Source: Microvirga sesbaniae (GTDB lineage Bacteria > Pseudomonadota > Alphaproteobacteria > Rhizobiales > Beijerinckiaceae). Taken from it: a stretch of DNA of 49,501 nt. The stretch's first letter is position 1. The number at the start of each line of letters is the position of its first letter. The stretch covers positions 31,700 to 81,200 of the forward strand of contig NZ_JAMXFJ010000022.1 in assembly GCF_025460805.1 (NCBI RefSeq). The letters run 5' to 3'. This document shows, piece by piece, positions 8,601 to 16,312 of the stretch. A program made the position numbers and the translations under genes. The notes under the pieces were generated by a model. That model searched no databases, was not told the origin of the DNA, and saw only the letters and a program-made list of their open reading frames with translations.

Positions 8601-8786
8601 ACGGGCGCAGGCTCGGCGAGCCGTCATTCCGTCGGCACCGGCGTCATCGGCGGAATGCTGGCGGCAACCTTCCTGGTCGTCCTGTTCGTACCGCTGTTCT
8701 TCCGCCTTGTGACGCGGGACCGCAAGCGTTCGGACAGGGACGCGGCGGCGGTCGTGCCCGAGAGCGTGCCGGCGAAGGAGGTTTAG
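5637..8786 (+). CDS. RND multidrug efflux permease (AcrB/MexB, HAE1 family)
   Basis: A 1049-aa inner-membrane proton antiporter of normal family length. The N-terminus MISKFFIDRPIFASVLSI is typical. The TM4 proton-relay aspartates are present in GIVVDDAIIVLENVE, and the TM10 lysine in GLAAKNAILIVEF. Two large periplasmic loops lie between TM1-2 and TM7-8. The open frame extends upstream, but the start is the ATG at 5637 overlapping the adaptor stop. No outer-membrane factor or TetR/MarR regulator is encoded nearby, so the pump must use a TolC-like channel encoded elsewhere. Confidence 0.96.
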   Translation: MISKFFIDRPIFASVLSIVIVLVGLIAMRVLPVAQYPEIVPPQVVVSATYPGASAQTIAETVAAPLEQQVNGVEDMIYLQSTSTGSGTMSLSVYFRTGTNADQATINVNNRVQRATAVLPEEVRRQGVTVTKRSSSILQIVALSSPDRRYDTIYISNYALVNIIDELRRTPGVGDASLFGASDYSMRIWLKPDKVAQYNLTPSDIAAAIRDQNAQFAAGRFGEEPSPGQQAFTYSVTTQGRLADPREFEQIILRSDENGGALRLRDVARVELGSQNYSTVASLNGAPTVPIGIYLQPDANALDVSNAVAATMNRLAQRFPEGLRYDVPFNTTRFIEVSIEEVVRTFIEAIVLVVLVVFLFLQNWRATLIPLLAVPVSIIGTFGGMYLLGFSINLLTLFGMILAIGIVVDDAIIVLENVERIMTTERKPPRDAAIQAMQEVSGPVIAVVLVLCAVFIPVSFLGGLAGELYRQFAVTIAVSVVISGIVALTLTPALCALLLKEGHREPWLPFRIFNRGFDRVTRTFTAGTAFFLRHAAAALVVIAVMLGATWWLFERVPGGLVPAEDLGSVFVVTSLPPAASLDRTLAVTGKVTEGVMQNPAVADVVTLAGFDLLSGAQKTNAGVSFVSLKDWSERTDPRLDARNLAPAFAALNANFRDGVAIGFNPPPIQGLSTTGGFEFYLQDRSGGSLDNLAQAAQRVVQAAGQRPEVTGVSTTFNTGVPQYRIDVDRDKAKALGVPISAIFDTMQSTFGSLYVNDFSLFGRTYRVSLSSEAEFRQSPDDLRHVFVRSDNGTMVPLNVLLTTVRIVGPDVVDRFNVFPAAKIQGNPAPGFSSGQAIAAMEQVVAQTLPSDYSIGWTGSAYQELQSAGTGSQGFLLGLVMVFLILAAQYERWSLPFAVITAVPFAVFGAILAIWLRGIENDIYFQVGLVTLIGLAAKNAILIVEFAAERYRAGETAFDAALDAARLRFRPIVMTSLAFILGVVPLAISTGAGSASRHSVGTGVIGGMLAATFLVVLFVPLFFRLVTRDRKRSDRDAAAVVPESVPAKEV

Positions 8787-8808
8787 AGCGAACGGGCGCG
8801 GCGGAGCC

Positions 8809-9183
8809 TCAGCGCTTGCGCAGGCGCTCGATGGCCTCCTTGTGCGCGGCTGGGTCGACATCGTACTCCGCGGCCAGACGGGCGATCTCGGCCTGCCTCT
8901 CGTCCGCGGAGAGCCTGGGGTTGAGGCTCGCGACCGCGGCCAGGAACGAGGCGCCCGCGAAAACCGGGTCGCGGCGCCTCGCGGTCTGCTCCCGCTCCTT
9001 CTTCAATTCGGCCTGACGCTGCCTGTAGGTCTCGAGCGGGCCCAGTGCCCGCAGCGCCCGGTTGCGCAAGGCCGGGAGGGGCACGCCATGCTCCTCGGCG
9101 ATCTCCGGAAGGACCTCTTCCGGATCTTCTCCCGCCAGGAGGGCATCGGAGAGTTCTTCGAGTGCAGCGACGAATGGATCCAT
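8809..9183 (-). CDS. Hypothetical 124-aa cytoplasmic protein
   Basis: Starts MDPFVAALEELSDALL. An acidic N-terminal helix is followed by a segment that could be a helix-turn-helix (EIAEEHGVPLPALRNRALRA), then a very basic charged region, a short hydrophobic patch, and a final helical segment (ADERQAEIARLAAEYDVDP). GAAGGGG upstream of 9183 favours this ATG over the one at 9207, which lacks a ribosome-binding site. It converges on the pump gene with a 22-bp gap. No family is recognised. Confidence 0.6.
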   Translation of the reverse strand: MDPFVAALEELSDALLAGEDPEEVLPEIAEEHGVPLPALRNRALRALGPLETYRQRQAELKKEREQTARRRDPVFAGASFLAAVASLNPRLSADERQAEIARLAAEYDVDPAAHKEAIERLRKR

Positions 9184-9330
9184 GTCGGCCCCTTCAGATG
9201 CGTTCATCGTCAACGGATGGTGATAGGTTCGGTTCTCGGCGAGATGTTGCCCGGGACCCGGGGTGCCCAATAATCCATCGAACCGATTCTCGCCCGCCGA
9301 AACGCAACAACCTGAACGGAAAGCACGATC

Positions 9331-11364
9331 ATGGCCGAACGGACGCAGGAGCGACCCGATCCCTATCTCTGGCTGGAGGATGTGGAGGGCGATGAGGCGC
9401 TCTCCTGGGTGCGGGCGCACAACGAGATCACGAGGGCCGCCTTGTGCGATGCAGGCTTCCAGGCCGACAAGCAGGCGCTCTACGAGATCTCCACACGCCC
9501 CGACAATATTCCCTTCATCACGAGAAGGCGCGGCCTTCTCTACAATTTCTGGCAGGACATGAACCACGTGCGCGGCCTGTGGCGGCGCACGTCGATGGAG
9601 CGCTATCGGACCTCGGATCCGTCCTGGGAGACGGTGCTCGACGTCGACGCGCTGGCGAAGGACGAAGGCGCGGACTGGGTCTGGAAAGGGTGCGGGACGC
9701 TCCAGCCAGAGCAGCGCTACGGCCTGGTCAGCCTCTCCCGCGGGGGCGCCGACGCCGCGGTCGTGCGCGAATTCGACCTCGTCGAGAAACGCTTCGTGGA
9801 CGACGGCTTCGCGCTTCCCGAGGCCAAGGGCGGGGCGACCTGGCTCGACAAGGACCAGTTGCTGGTGTCCACGACGCTCGGCGACAATGCCGCGACCGCT
9901 TCGGGCTATCCGCGGACGGTGCGGCTGTGGCAGCGCGGCACCGACTTCCATCAATCTCCGCTGCTGTTTCAGGGCGAGTTCAACGACATCTACATCTCGG
10001 CATCGGTCGACCTCGAGCCGGGCTATGAACGAATCTTCTATCGGCGCCAGATGACCTTCGAGGAGGGGATCAGCTACCTGGCGCAGGAGCAGGGCGATCC
10101 GCTGCTCATCGATCTCCCGCGGGACGCCCGGTTCGACGTGGAGAAGGACTGGCTGCTCGTGAAGCTGAAAAGCGACTGGGCCCTGCCGGACCGCGCCTAT
10201 CCGGCCGACGCGCTTCTGGCGATCAGCTTCTCCCGGTTCATGGCGGGCGACCGTCGCTTCGAGGTCCTGTTCGAGCCCGGTCCGCGGCGTGTCCTGTCCG
10301 GGTTCTGGTGGACCAGGACCCGCCTCGTGCTGACGGTTCTCGACAATCTGGCGAGCCAGATCTGGTTGGCGACGCCGGGAGCGTCCTGGCAGATGGAGCG
10401 GCTCGCGGGCCTGCCGGAGACCGCGGCGGTTCACGCCATGGCGCTCGACGCGAGCCAGCTCGAACGGACGGACGAGTTCCTGCTCTCGGTCTCGAGCTTC
10501 ATCGAGCCCACGAAGCTCGCCCTCGTGACCGAGGACAAGCGGATCGAGGTTTTGAAGGAATCGCCTCCCGCCTTCGATGCCTCGAACCTGGAGGTGACCC
10601 GGCACGAGGCGGTGTCCGTGGACGGCGAGCGCATTCCCTATTACCAGATCGGTCCGAAGGAGCAGGGTGGCCAGCGTCCGACCGTGCTCTACGGCTATGG
10701 CGGCTTCTCGGTTTCCCTGACGCCCGGCTATTTGGGCGGGATCGGCAAAACCTGGCTGGAGCGCGGCCATGTCTGGGTGGTCGCCAACATCCGGGGGGGC
10801 GGCGAGTTCGGAGCCGCCTGGCATAAGGCGGGAATGCGTGAGGGCAAGCGCCTGTCCCACGATGATTTTGCCGCCATCGCCCAGGATCTCGTCGGGCGCG
10901 GCGTCACCTCGGCAGGGCAGCTTGCGGCCTATGGCGGCTCGAATGGCGGACTGCTGGTCGGCAACATGCTGACCCGTTACCCGGAGCTGTTCGGGGCGAT
11001 CTGGTGCACCGTGCCGCTCCTCGACATGCAGCGCTACACCCGTCTGCTGGCAGGACCGAGCTGGGTGGCCGAATACGGGGACCCGGACCGTCCCGAGGAT
11101 TGGGCCTACATGGCGGGTTTCTCGGCCTATCAGAACCTGCAGGAGGGGCAGACCTATCCGCCTGTGCTTCTGGTGACGTCGCGACGGGACGACCGGGTTC
11201 ATCCGGGCCACGCCCGCAAAATGGCCGCCAGGCTCGAGGCCATGGAGCAGCCGGTGCTCTTCTACGAGCCCGAGGATGGCGGTCACGGGGCGGCCAACAA
11301 GGAGCAGGCGGCCTTTCTCACCGCCCTGGGATTGTCGTTCCTTCGGAAGACCCTCATCCCTTGA
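9331..11364 (+). CDS. S9 family prolyl oligopeptidase-like serine peptidase
   Basis: A 677-aa enzyme expected to cleave short, proline-containing peptides. It has an N-terminal beta-propeller that restricts access and a C-terminal alpha/beta-hydrolase domain from about residue 430. The catalytic triad is complete: Ser537 in GGSNGG, Asp620/621 in RRDDRVHPGH, and His652 in DGGHGAANKE. The oxyanion region GYGGFS and the IRGGGEFG motif are also present. There is no signal peptide, so it is likely cytoplasmic. The N-terminus (PDPYLWLEDVEG) matches the family and fixes the ATG start. It is monocistronic between unrelated genes. The exact peptide preference is unknown. Confidence 0.93.
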   Translation: MAERTQERPDPYLWLEDVEGDEALSWVRAHNEITRAALCDAGFQADKQALYEISTRPDNIPFITRRRGLLYNFWQDMNHVRGLWRRTSMERYRTSDPSWETVLDVDALAKDEGADWVWKGCGTLQPEQRYGLVSLSRGGADAAVVREFDLVEKRFVDDGFALPEAKGGATWLDKDQLLVSTTLGDNAATASGYPRTVRLWQRGTDFHQSPLLFQGEFNDIYISASVDLEPGYERIFYRRQMTFEEGISYLAQEQGDPLLIDLPRDARFDVEKDWLLVKLKSDWALPDRAYPADALLAISFSRFMAGDRRFEVLFEPGPRRVLSGFWWTRTRLVLTVLDNLASQIWLATPGASWQMERLAGLPETAAVHAMALDASQLERTDEFLLSVSSFIEPTKLALVTEDKRIEVLKESPPAFDASNLEVTRHEAVSVDGERIPYYQIGPKEQGGQRPTVLYGYGGFSVSLTPGYLGGIGKTWLERGHVWVVANIRGGGEFGAAWHKAGMREGKRLSHDDFAAIAQDLVGRGVTSAGQLAAYGGSNGGLLVGNMLTRYPELFGAIWCTVPLLDMQRYTRLLAGPSWVAEYGDPDRPEDWAYMAGFSAYQNLQEGQTYPPVLLVTSRRDDRVHPGHARKMAARLEAMEQPVLFYEPEDGGHGAANKEQAAFLTALGLSFLRKTLIP

Positions 11365-11593
11365 TATTCGGCCGTTTCGTCGTCACATAGAGGGAGAAAG
11401 ATTCGGCCGCCCAATGCTTTAGATCGCCTCCCGCGGCAGAAGGGGACGATCCTCGGCCAGGCCGGAAACCCTTCCCCGCAAACATCTGCGCCTTTCGGGT
11501 GTTGAAACCGGTGTGAAACCGATCCGTCCTGAGGCGCTCCTCAAATGGACCGGGGCGGCCCCGCCTGGGCTGCTCCGGTCAGCGAAAGTCTGA

Positions 11594-14029
11594 ATGTCCA
11601 AGAAGTCGAAACATCTCGTCAGTCTCAATCACCTGCCCGGGATCCTGCTCGCCAGCACGGCCGAATGCGAGCGCTGGATCGACGCCGGTCTGATCCCCGT
11701 GGCTGAGCGCCGGACCTTCCAGAAGCGCGGACGCAGCTTCGAGGCTCCCATGTTCGATCCGGACGTGGTCGCCGCGCTGGCGGCCGAGGTTCCGGCCTGG
11801 CGCGTGCAAGGAGGCGAGACGCCCGAGCGCAATGGACCTGCCCGCCGGAACGCGGACGAGGACAGGACCCAACCCGTGGATGAAGCCGCGCATCGCCGCC
11901 GGCAGAGCATTCTCGCTCCGGTTCGGAAGAACACCGGGATCTATGTCGCCGAGGACATCCGCCGGATCGAGAGCGGTCGCTGGAAGCCGGAGCGGGTCTT
12001 CGCCGGATACCGGGCGGTGTTCAGCCGGCCCATGCAGATCCTCCCGGACGGCGTTCCCGTCGACATCGCGGTCGAGTACGCGTTCGCCGAACCGGTCGAG
12101 GTCGCGGCGGTCGTGCTCGCGCCGGCGCGCGTGGAGCGGACCGAGCTCGCGGCCGCGTCCGAGGCGCTCGAGGCTCGCCTGATCGCGCTCCAGGATGCAA
12201 CCTTTGCGGCCTGCGAGCAGGAGTTGGCCGCCTGGCGCGACGAACTCGAGACCTATCTCGATGCCTATGAGGATGCGAACGAGCGGCAGGCGATCCTCGG
12301 CGGCATCCGCTCGGCCCTCGAAAGGCTCGACCGGATCCATGCCTCGGACAAGAGCGGTCCCGCGGGAGCCGGGCGCAAGCTCCGGCAGAAGCTCGACGAT
12401 TTCCGCTCCAAGGCGGCCGCCCGGCGGCTGCGGCACCTGCGCGAGGCGCAGATCCGGGAGGCGTCGGGCTACGAGAGCTATGCGGCGATCTTCCCCGTGG
12501 CGCGGTCCCTGAACCGCCGGTTCCTGTTCCTGGCGGGGCCGACCAATTCGGGCAAGACCCACGAGGCGCTCAGGCTCGCCGGCGAGGCTCAGTCAGCCGA
12601 GATCCTGTCGCCCCTGCGGCTCCTCGCGCTCGAGCATTACGAACGCATGAATGAGCAGGGCTTCGCGGCCGGCATGATCACCGGTGAGGAGCGTGTGCTT
12701 CCGGAAGGCGCGACCCATATCGCCCGCACCATCGAGACCCTGGATCTGCACCGGGTGGTCGACGTGTGCGTGATCGACGAGGTCCAGATGCTGGGCGACC
12801 CGAGCCGCGGCTGGGCCTGGACCCAGGCGATGGTCGGAGCGCCGGCGAAGCTCGTGGTCCTGACCGGCGCACCCGAGGCGATCCCCCTCGTGGAGCATCT
12901 GCTTGCCATGACCGGCGAGCCGCTGGAGGTGAAGATCCTCAAGCGCAAGGGCAAGCTGCGCGTCGAAGGTGTTCCGGCCAATCTCAACAAGCTGATGCGG
13001 GGCGACGCGGTCGTGGCCTTCACCCGCCGCGACGTGCACGATCTGCGCACGCGCCTGGTCGCGGCCGGGCGCACGGTGGCCACCGTCTATGGCGCCCTCG
13101 GGCCGGAGGTCCGCCGCGCCGAGGCGGCGCGGTTCCGCAACGGCGAGGCGGACGTTCTCGTCGCAACCGACGCCATCGGCATGGGGTTGAACATCGGCCC
13201 GCTGAGGCGGGTCGTGTTCTCGACGCTGCGCAAGTTCGACGGCGTGCGGGAGCGGCAGCTCAACGCCATGGAGATCAAGCAGATCGCCGGCCGGGCAGGG
13301 CGCTTCGGCCACCACGACGAGGGCCTCGTGACGGCGCTGCCGGAGGTCGGAGCCTATGCGCAGGTCGAGACCGTCATCCGCAACGCGCTGAACGGGGATG
13401 CCGCGAAGCTGCGCGGCAAGGCGTTCGTCCGTCCGAACCAGGAGACCGTGCTGTCCGCAAGCGAGGTCCTGCAGACGGACCGCCTCGGCCGCGTGCTGCG
13501 CCACCTGAACGACACCCTCGTCGCAGGGCACCCTGACCTGCGCATGGCCGACATGGACGAGATGATCGAGCTGGCATCGCTCCTCGATACGGTGGACCTG
13601 CCGGTCCTCGACCGCCTGTCCTATTCCATGGCGCCGGTCGACGGTCGCGAGCGGCTGGCGGTCGAGCTCCTCCTCGACTGGGCGCGGCAGCATGCGGCGC
13701 ACGGCCGGGTCCAGGCTCCGGATTTCGGCGTGAACACGGATCTTCTCAAGCTGGAAGCCAGGGTGAAGATCGCCACCAGCTGGCTGTGGCTGGCGCAGCG
13801 CTACCCGCAGGTCTTCGAGGATGTGGACGCGGTGGTCGACCTGCGCGCGAGCCTCAATGCGAAGATCGAGGAGAAGCTCGTTGCGACCTCCGTGTCGCAC
13901 CGCCGGAGACCCGACGAGAAGGTGCGGCGCGACCGGAGCGCGAAGCCCCGACGGCAGAAGAACAGGCGCCGCGGTCGGGACGAGGCTCCCGCGGGCGAGA
14001 CGGAAACCTATCGTGCCGGGGGCCGGTGA
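11594..14029 (+). CDS. SUV3-like superfamily 2 RNA helicase
   Basis: An 811-aa ATP-dependent helicase of the type found in the mitochondrial degradosome and in many Alphaproteobacteria. Walker A is GPTNSGKT at 315-322, Walker B is DEVQ at 395-398 followed by DPSRGWAWTQAM, motif V is VATDAIGMGLN, and motif VI is IKQIAGRAGRFG. The SUV3 C-terminal domain follows. The first about 300 residues are an extension with a possible helix-turn-helix (residues 5-50) and a charged coiled-coil segment. The last about 45 residues are strongly basic and may bind RNA. It is likely involved in RNA turnover with an exoribonuclease, by homology. The ATG at 11594 gives a natural N-terminus. Confidence 0.88.
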   Translation: MSKKSKHLVSLNHLPGILLASTAECERWIDAGLIPVAERRTFQKRGRSFEAPMFDPDVVAALAAEVPAWRVQGGETPERNGPARRNADEDRTQPVDEAAHRRRQSILAPVRKNTGIYVAEDIRRIESGRWKPERVFAGYRAVFSRPMQILPDGVPVDIAVEYAFAEPVEVAAVVLAPARVERTELAAASEALEARLIALQDATFAACEQELAAWRDELETYLDAYEDANERQAILGGIRSALERLDRIHASDKSGPAGAGRKLRQKLDDFRSKAAARRLRHLREAQIREASGYESYAAIFPVARSLNRRFLFLAGPTNSGKTHEALRLAGEAQSAEILSPLRLLALEHYERMNEQGFAAGMITGEERVLPEGATHIARTIETLDLHRVVDVCVIDEVQMLGDPSRGWAWTQAMVGAPAKLVVLTGAPEAIPLVEHLLAMTGEPLEVKILKRKGKLRVEGVPANLNKLMRGDAVVAFTRRDVHDLRTRLVAAGRTVATVYGALGPEVRRAEAARFRNGEADVLVATDAIGMGLNIGPLRRVVFSTLRKFDGVRERQLNAMEIKQIAGRAGRFGHHDEGLVTALPEVGAYAQVETVIRNALNGDAAKLRGKAFVRPNQETVLSASEVLQTDRLGRVLRHLNDTLVAGHPDLRMADMDEMIELASLLDTVDLPVLDRLSYSMAPVDGRERLAVELLLDWARQHAAHGRVQAPDFGVNTDLLKLEARVKIATSWLWLAQRYPQVFEDVDAVVDLRASLNAKIEEKLVATSVSHRRRPDEKVRRDRSAKPRRQKNRRRGRDEAPAGETETYRAGGR

Positions 14030-14061
14030 GCACCAGACCTTGAGGGCTGCCGTTTGAATGC

Positions 14062-14149
14062 CATGGCCCGCCTCGTGTCGGCCATCCCGGTGCGATTGAG
14101 CGCGGCGCTTCACGGCATCGGGATCACCGGGACGGGCCCGGTGATGACG
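14062..14149. repeat. REP/BIME-like inverted pair
   Basis: A CATGGCC...GGCCATCCCG half (14062-14090) is followed by an inverted GGGATCACCGGG...CCCGGTGATGACG half (14119-14149), with a spacer holding GCGCGGCGC. The same architecture recurs twice at 36276-36498. It lies between the helicase and the convergent amidohydrolase and may act as a transcript-end structure. Confidence 0.75.
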
Positions 14150-14173
14150 GAGCATGCAGACCGCCGGTAAGCC

Positions 14174-15343
14174 TCAAGCCGCCAGTTCCTGCTCCACGAG
14201 GGCGACCCAGAAGGCAACGCCGGTCGGAATGGCCTCGTCGTTGAAGTCGTAAGCCGTGTTGTGGTGCAGGGCTCCGTCGACGGCAGGCCCGTTGCCGAGC
14301 CAGACATAGGCTCCCGGTGCGGCCTCGCTGAAGAACGCGAAGTCGTCGCCTGCGGTCGAGGGCTCGAAATCCGTCACGACCTTGGCGCCACACACGGCCC
14401 GCGCCGCTTCGAGCGCACGGGCCGTGGCATCGGCCTGGTTGACGACCGGCGGGATGCGGCGGCGGAATTCGTATGACGCCTCGATCCCGAACATCGCCGC
14501 GACCCCGCGCGCCAGACGCTCGATCTCCTCTTCGAGCTGATCGCGCACATGTGCGGAATAGGCTCGCGCCGTTCCGCCGATCTCCACCACGTCCGGAATG
14601 ACGTTGAGGGCCCGCGGATCGCCGGCCTGGACGGAGCAGGCGCTCACCACGGCGGGCTGGAGCGGATTGACCACCCGGCCGACGATCGTCTGGAGCGCGG
14701 AGAGGAAATGACCGCTCGCCGTGATCGGGTCCTTGCCGAGATGAGGTTTCGCCCCGTGAGTCCCGATGCCCTTGAAGGTCACGAGCCAAGTATCCGACGA
14801 GGCGAGCTGCGGGCCCGCGGTAACGGCCATTTCGTCGATCGCCAGTCCGGGCATGTTGTGCAGCCCGTAGACGGCGTCGCAGGGAAAGAGGTCGAACAGG
14901 CCGTCCTCGACCATCTTCTTGGCACCGCCGCGGCCTTCCTCGGCCGGCTGGAAGATGAAATGCACCGTGCCGGAAAAGTTGCGGGTCTTGGCCAGATGAC
15001 GGGCCGCTCCGAGGAGCAGCGTCGTATGGCCGTCATGACCGCAGGCATGCATCCTTCCGGCAACTCTCGACTTGTAGGGACGCTCCGCCTGCTCCGGCAT
15101 GGCGAGAGCGTCCATGTCGGCGCGCAGGCCGATGGTCCGGGCGCCGTCGCCGATCTGCAAGGTGCCGACGACGCCCGTCTTCCCCAGGCCCCGATGCACC
15201 CGAAGACCGGCCTCTTCCAGCAGGGAGGCCACGATCCCGCTCGTGCGCTCCTCCTCGAAACCCAGCTCCGGATGAGCATGGAGATCCTGGCGGAGTTCGC
15301 GCAGGAAGGAGAGATCCGCTTGAATGAGGTCCTGTCGGGGCAT
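14174..15343 (-). CDS. M20 family amidohydrolase (hippurate/N-acyl amino acid hydrolase type)
   Basis: A 389-aa metallohydrolase expected to release an amino acid from an N-acyl or peptide-like amide. Metal-ligand and catalytic motifs are visible: HACGHDGH, the acidic pair in QPAEEGRGGAKKM, YGLHNMPG, and a late STAGDDFAFFSE. A dimerisation domain is inserted after GTHGAKPH. The ATG at 15343 (MPRQDLIQADLS) is chosen because the family starts just before RQDLHAHPELGFEE; the open frame upstream does not look like protein. It diverges from the phosphoribosyltransferase gene with a 96-bp gap that must hold both promoters. The substrate is not identifiable. Confidence 0.9.
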   Translation of the reverse strand: MPRQDLIQADLSFLRELRQDLHAHPELGFEEERTSGIVASLLEEAGLRVHRGLGKTGVVGTLQIGDGARTIGLRADMDALAMPEQAERPYKSRVAGRMHACGHDGHTTLLLGAARHLAKTRNFSGTVHFIFQPAEEGRGGAKKMVEDGLFDLFPCDAVYGLHNMPGLAIDEMAVTAGPQLASSDTWLVTFKGIGTHGAKPHLGKDPITASGHFLSALQTIVGRVVNPLQPAVVSACSVQAGDPRALNVIPDVVEIGGTARAYSAHVRDQLEEEIERLARGVAAMFGIEASYEFRRRIPPVVNQADATARALEAARAVCGAKVVTDFEPSTAGDDFAFFSEAAPGAYVWLGNGPAVDGALHHNTAYDFNDEAIPTGVAFWVALVEQELAA

Positions 15344-15439
15344 CGCGATGTGGTCCTGGATTTGCGGCCGGAATCGTTCGATAACGCGGCTGAAGACCCA
15401 CCACAATCATCCTGTGCGACCCAAGGAACGAGACGAGCG

Positions 15440-16153
15440 ATGCAGCCGCACGACTTCTGGCAGGAGATCCACCCGCCTCGGACCTTCGAGCGGTCGCCCT
15501 CCGACGGGCATCGCGGGTTCTTCCCGGCCGAGTTCGCGGATGGGCGCCAACTGCGCCTCCCGATCCGCGAGCTGGCTGACGGAGATCACGCGCTGGCGTC
15601 GCTCATCATCAACCAGGCGGGCTTCGCCGTCGAGGAAGCCCTGTGCGCCGGCCTCGCCGAACTGGCCCGACCCTTCGACCCGGAGGTGGTGGTCGGACTG
15701 CCGACCCTGGGCCTGACTCTGGCGAGCGGCACCGCGAAGAGGCTGGGACACGCCCGCTACGTGCCGCTCGGGACCTCGCGCAAGTTCTGGTACCGCGAGG
15801 AGCTCTCCGTCCCGATGAGCTCCATCACGAGCCCCGAGCAGGTGAAGCGCCTCTATCTCGATCCGCGCATGCTGCCGCTGGTGGAAAACCGGCGCGTGCT
15901 GCTCGTGGACGACGTGATCAGCAGCGGCCGCTCCATCGTCGCCGCCCTGCGGCTGCTCGACGCCTGCGGCGTCCGACCCGTCGCCATCGGGGCGGCGATG
16001 CTGCAGACGAATGCGTGGCAGGAGCCGGTTTCGGCCGTCTATCCCGGAGCACGGGACCGGGTCGTGGGAGTGCTCCGGACACCGCGCCTGAAGCGGAACC
16101 CGGCCGGAGGCTGGACTCCCCGACAGGCCGACATCGATTTGCAAGTTTTTTGA
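15440..16153 (+). CDS. Phosphoribosyltransferase (type I PRTase)
   Basis: A 237-aa protein with the PRPP-binding signature VLLVDDVISSGRSI at residues 153-166 and the upstream PEVVVGLPTLGLTLA loop, as in adenine, xanthine and orotate PRTases. Such enzymes convert a free base plus PRPP to a nucleotide. The ATG at 15440 is preceded by AAGGA, somewhat far away. It stands immediately upstream of a PotABCD-like transporter and purine-type hydrolases, so base salvage is the natural inference. The actual base is not determined. An alternative is a regulatory PRTase-fold protein. Confidence 0.85.
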   Translation: MQPHDFWQEIHPPRTFERSPSDGHRGFFPAEFADGRQLRLPIRELADGDHALASLIINQAGFAVEEALCAGLAELARPFDPEVVVGLPTLGLTLASGTAKRLGHARYVPLGTSRKFWYREELSVPMSSITSPEQVKRLYLDPRMLPLVENRRVLLVDDVISSGRSIVAALRLLDACGVRPVAIGAAMLQTNAWQEPVSAVYPGARDRVVGVLRTPRLKRNPAGGWTPRQADIDLQVF

Positions 16154-16180
16154 GCAGAATGGCTGTAAGGTGGGCAGGGT

Positions 16181-16199
16181 CCCCGACGTGCGGGGCTTT
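16181..16199 (+). terminator. Possible intrinsic terminator after the phosphoribosyltransferase
   Basis: CCCCG (16181-16185) pairs with CGGGG (16191-16195) around ACGTG, followed by CTTT. It lies 28 nt past the upstream stop. The T-run is short. It could instead be the first hairpin of the leader of the downstream transporter operon. Confidence 0.4.
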
Positions 16200-16229
16200 C
16201 CAGAGGCCGTGGTTGTGTTAATGCGTGGA

Positions 16230-16261
16230 CCCCACAGGGCGGTCAACGACCGCGTAAGGGG
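16230..16261 (+). promoter_or_regulatory. Structured leader before the transporter operon
   Basis: GCGGTC (16239-16244) pairs perfectly with GACCGC (16248-16253) over the loop AAC. Outside it, CCCC (16230-16233) can pair with GGGG (16258-16261) across a small internal loop. The element sits 52 nt before the start codon of the binding-protein gene. It may be a leader RNA structure or an operator palindrome. I cannot match it to a known riboswitch class. Confidence 0.4.
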
Positions 16262-16312
16262 CATCGGCACCCTTTCCTTGGCCGTGAAACAGTGAACCCG
16301 GGAGACACTCAG

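Noticed and set aside
6989..9016. A 675-codon plus-strand open frame inside the RND pump
   Set aside because: Arginine- and glycine-rich translation typical of an off-frame reading of GC-rich coding DNA; the pump frame has clear family motifs.
8809..11286. An 825-codon minus-strand open frame opposite the oligopeptidase
   Set aside because: Only its last about 124 codons look like protein and have a ribosome-binding site; the rest is antisense to a peptidase with a full catalytic triad.
16181..16253. Mini-ykkC (guanidine-II) type riboswitch made of two hairpins
   Set aside because: The loops are ACGTG and AAC, not the required ACGR tetraloops.
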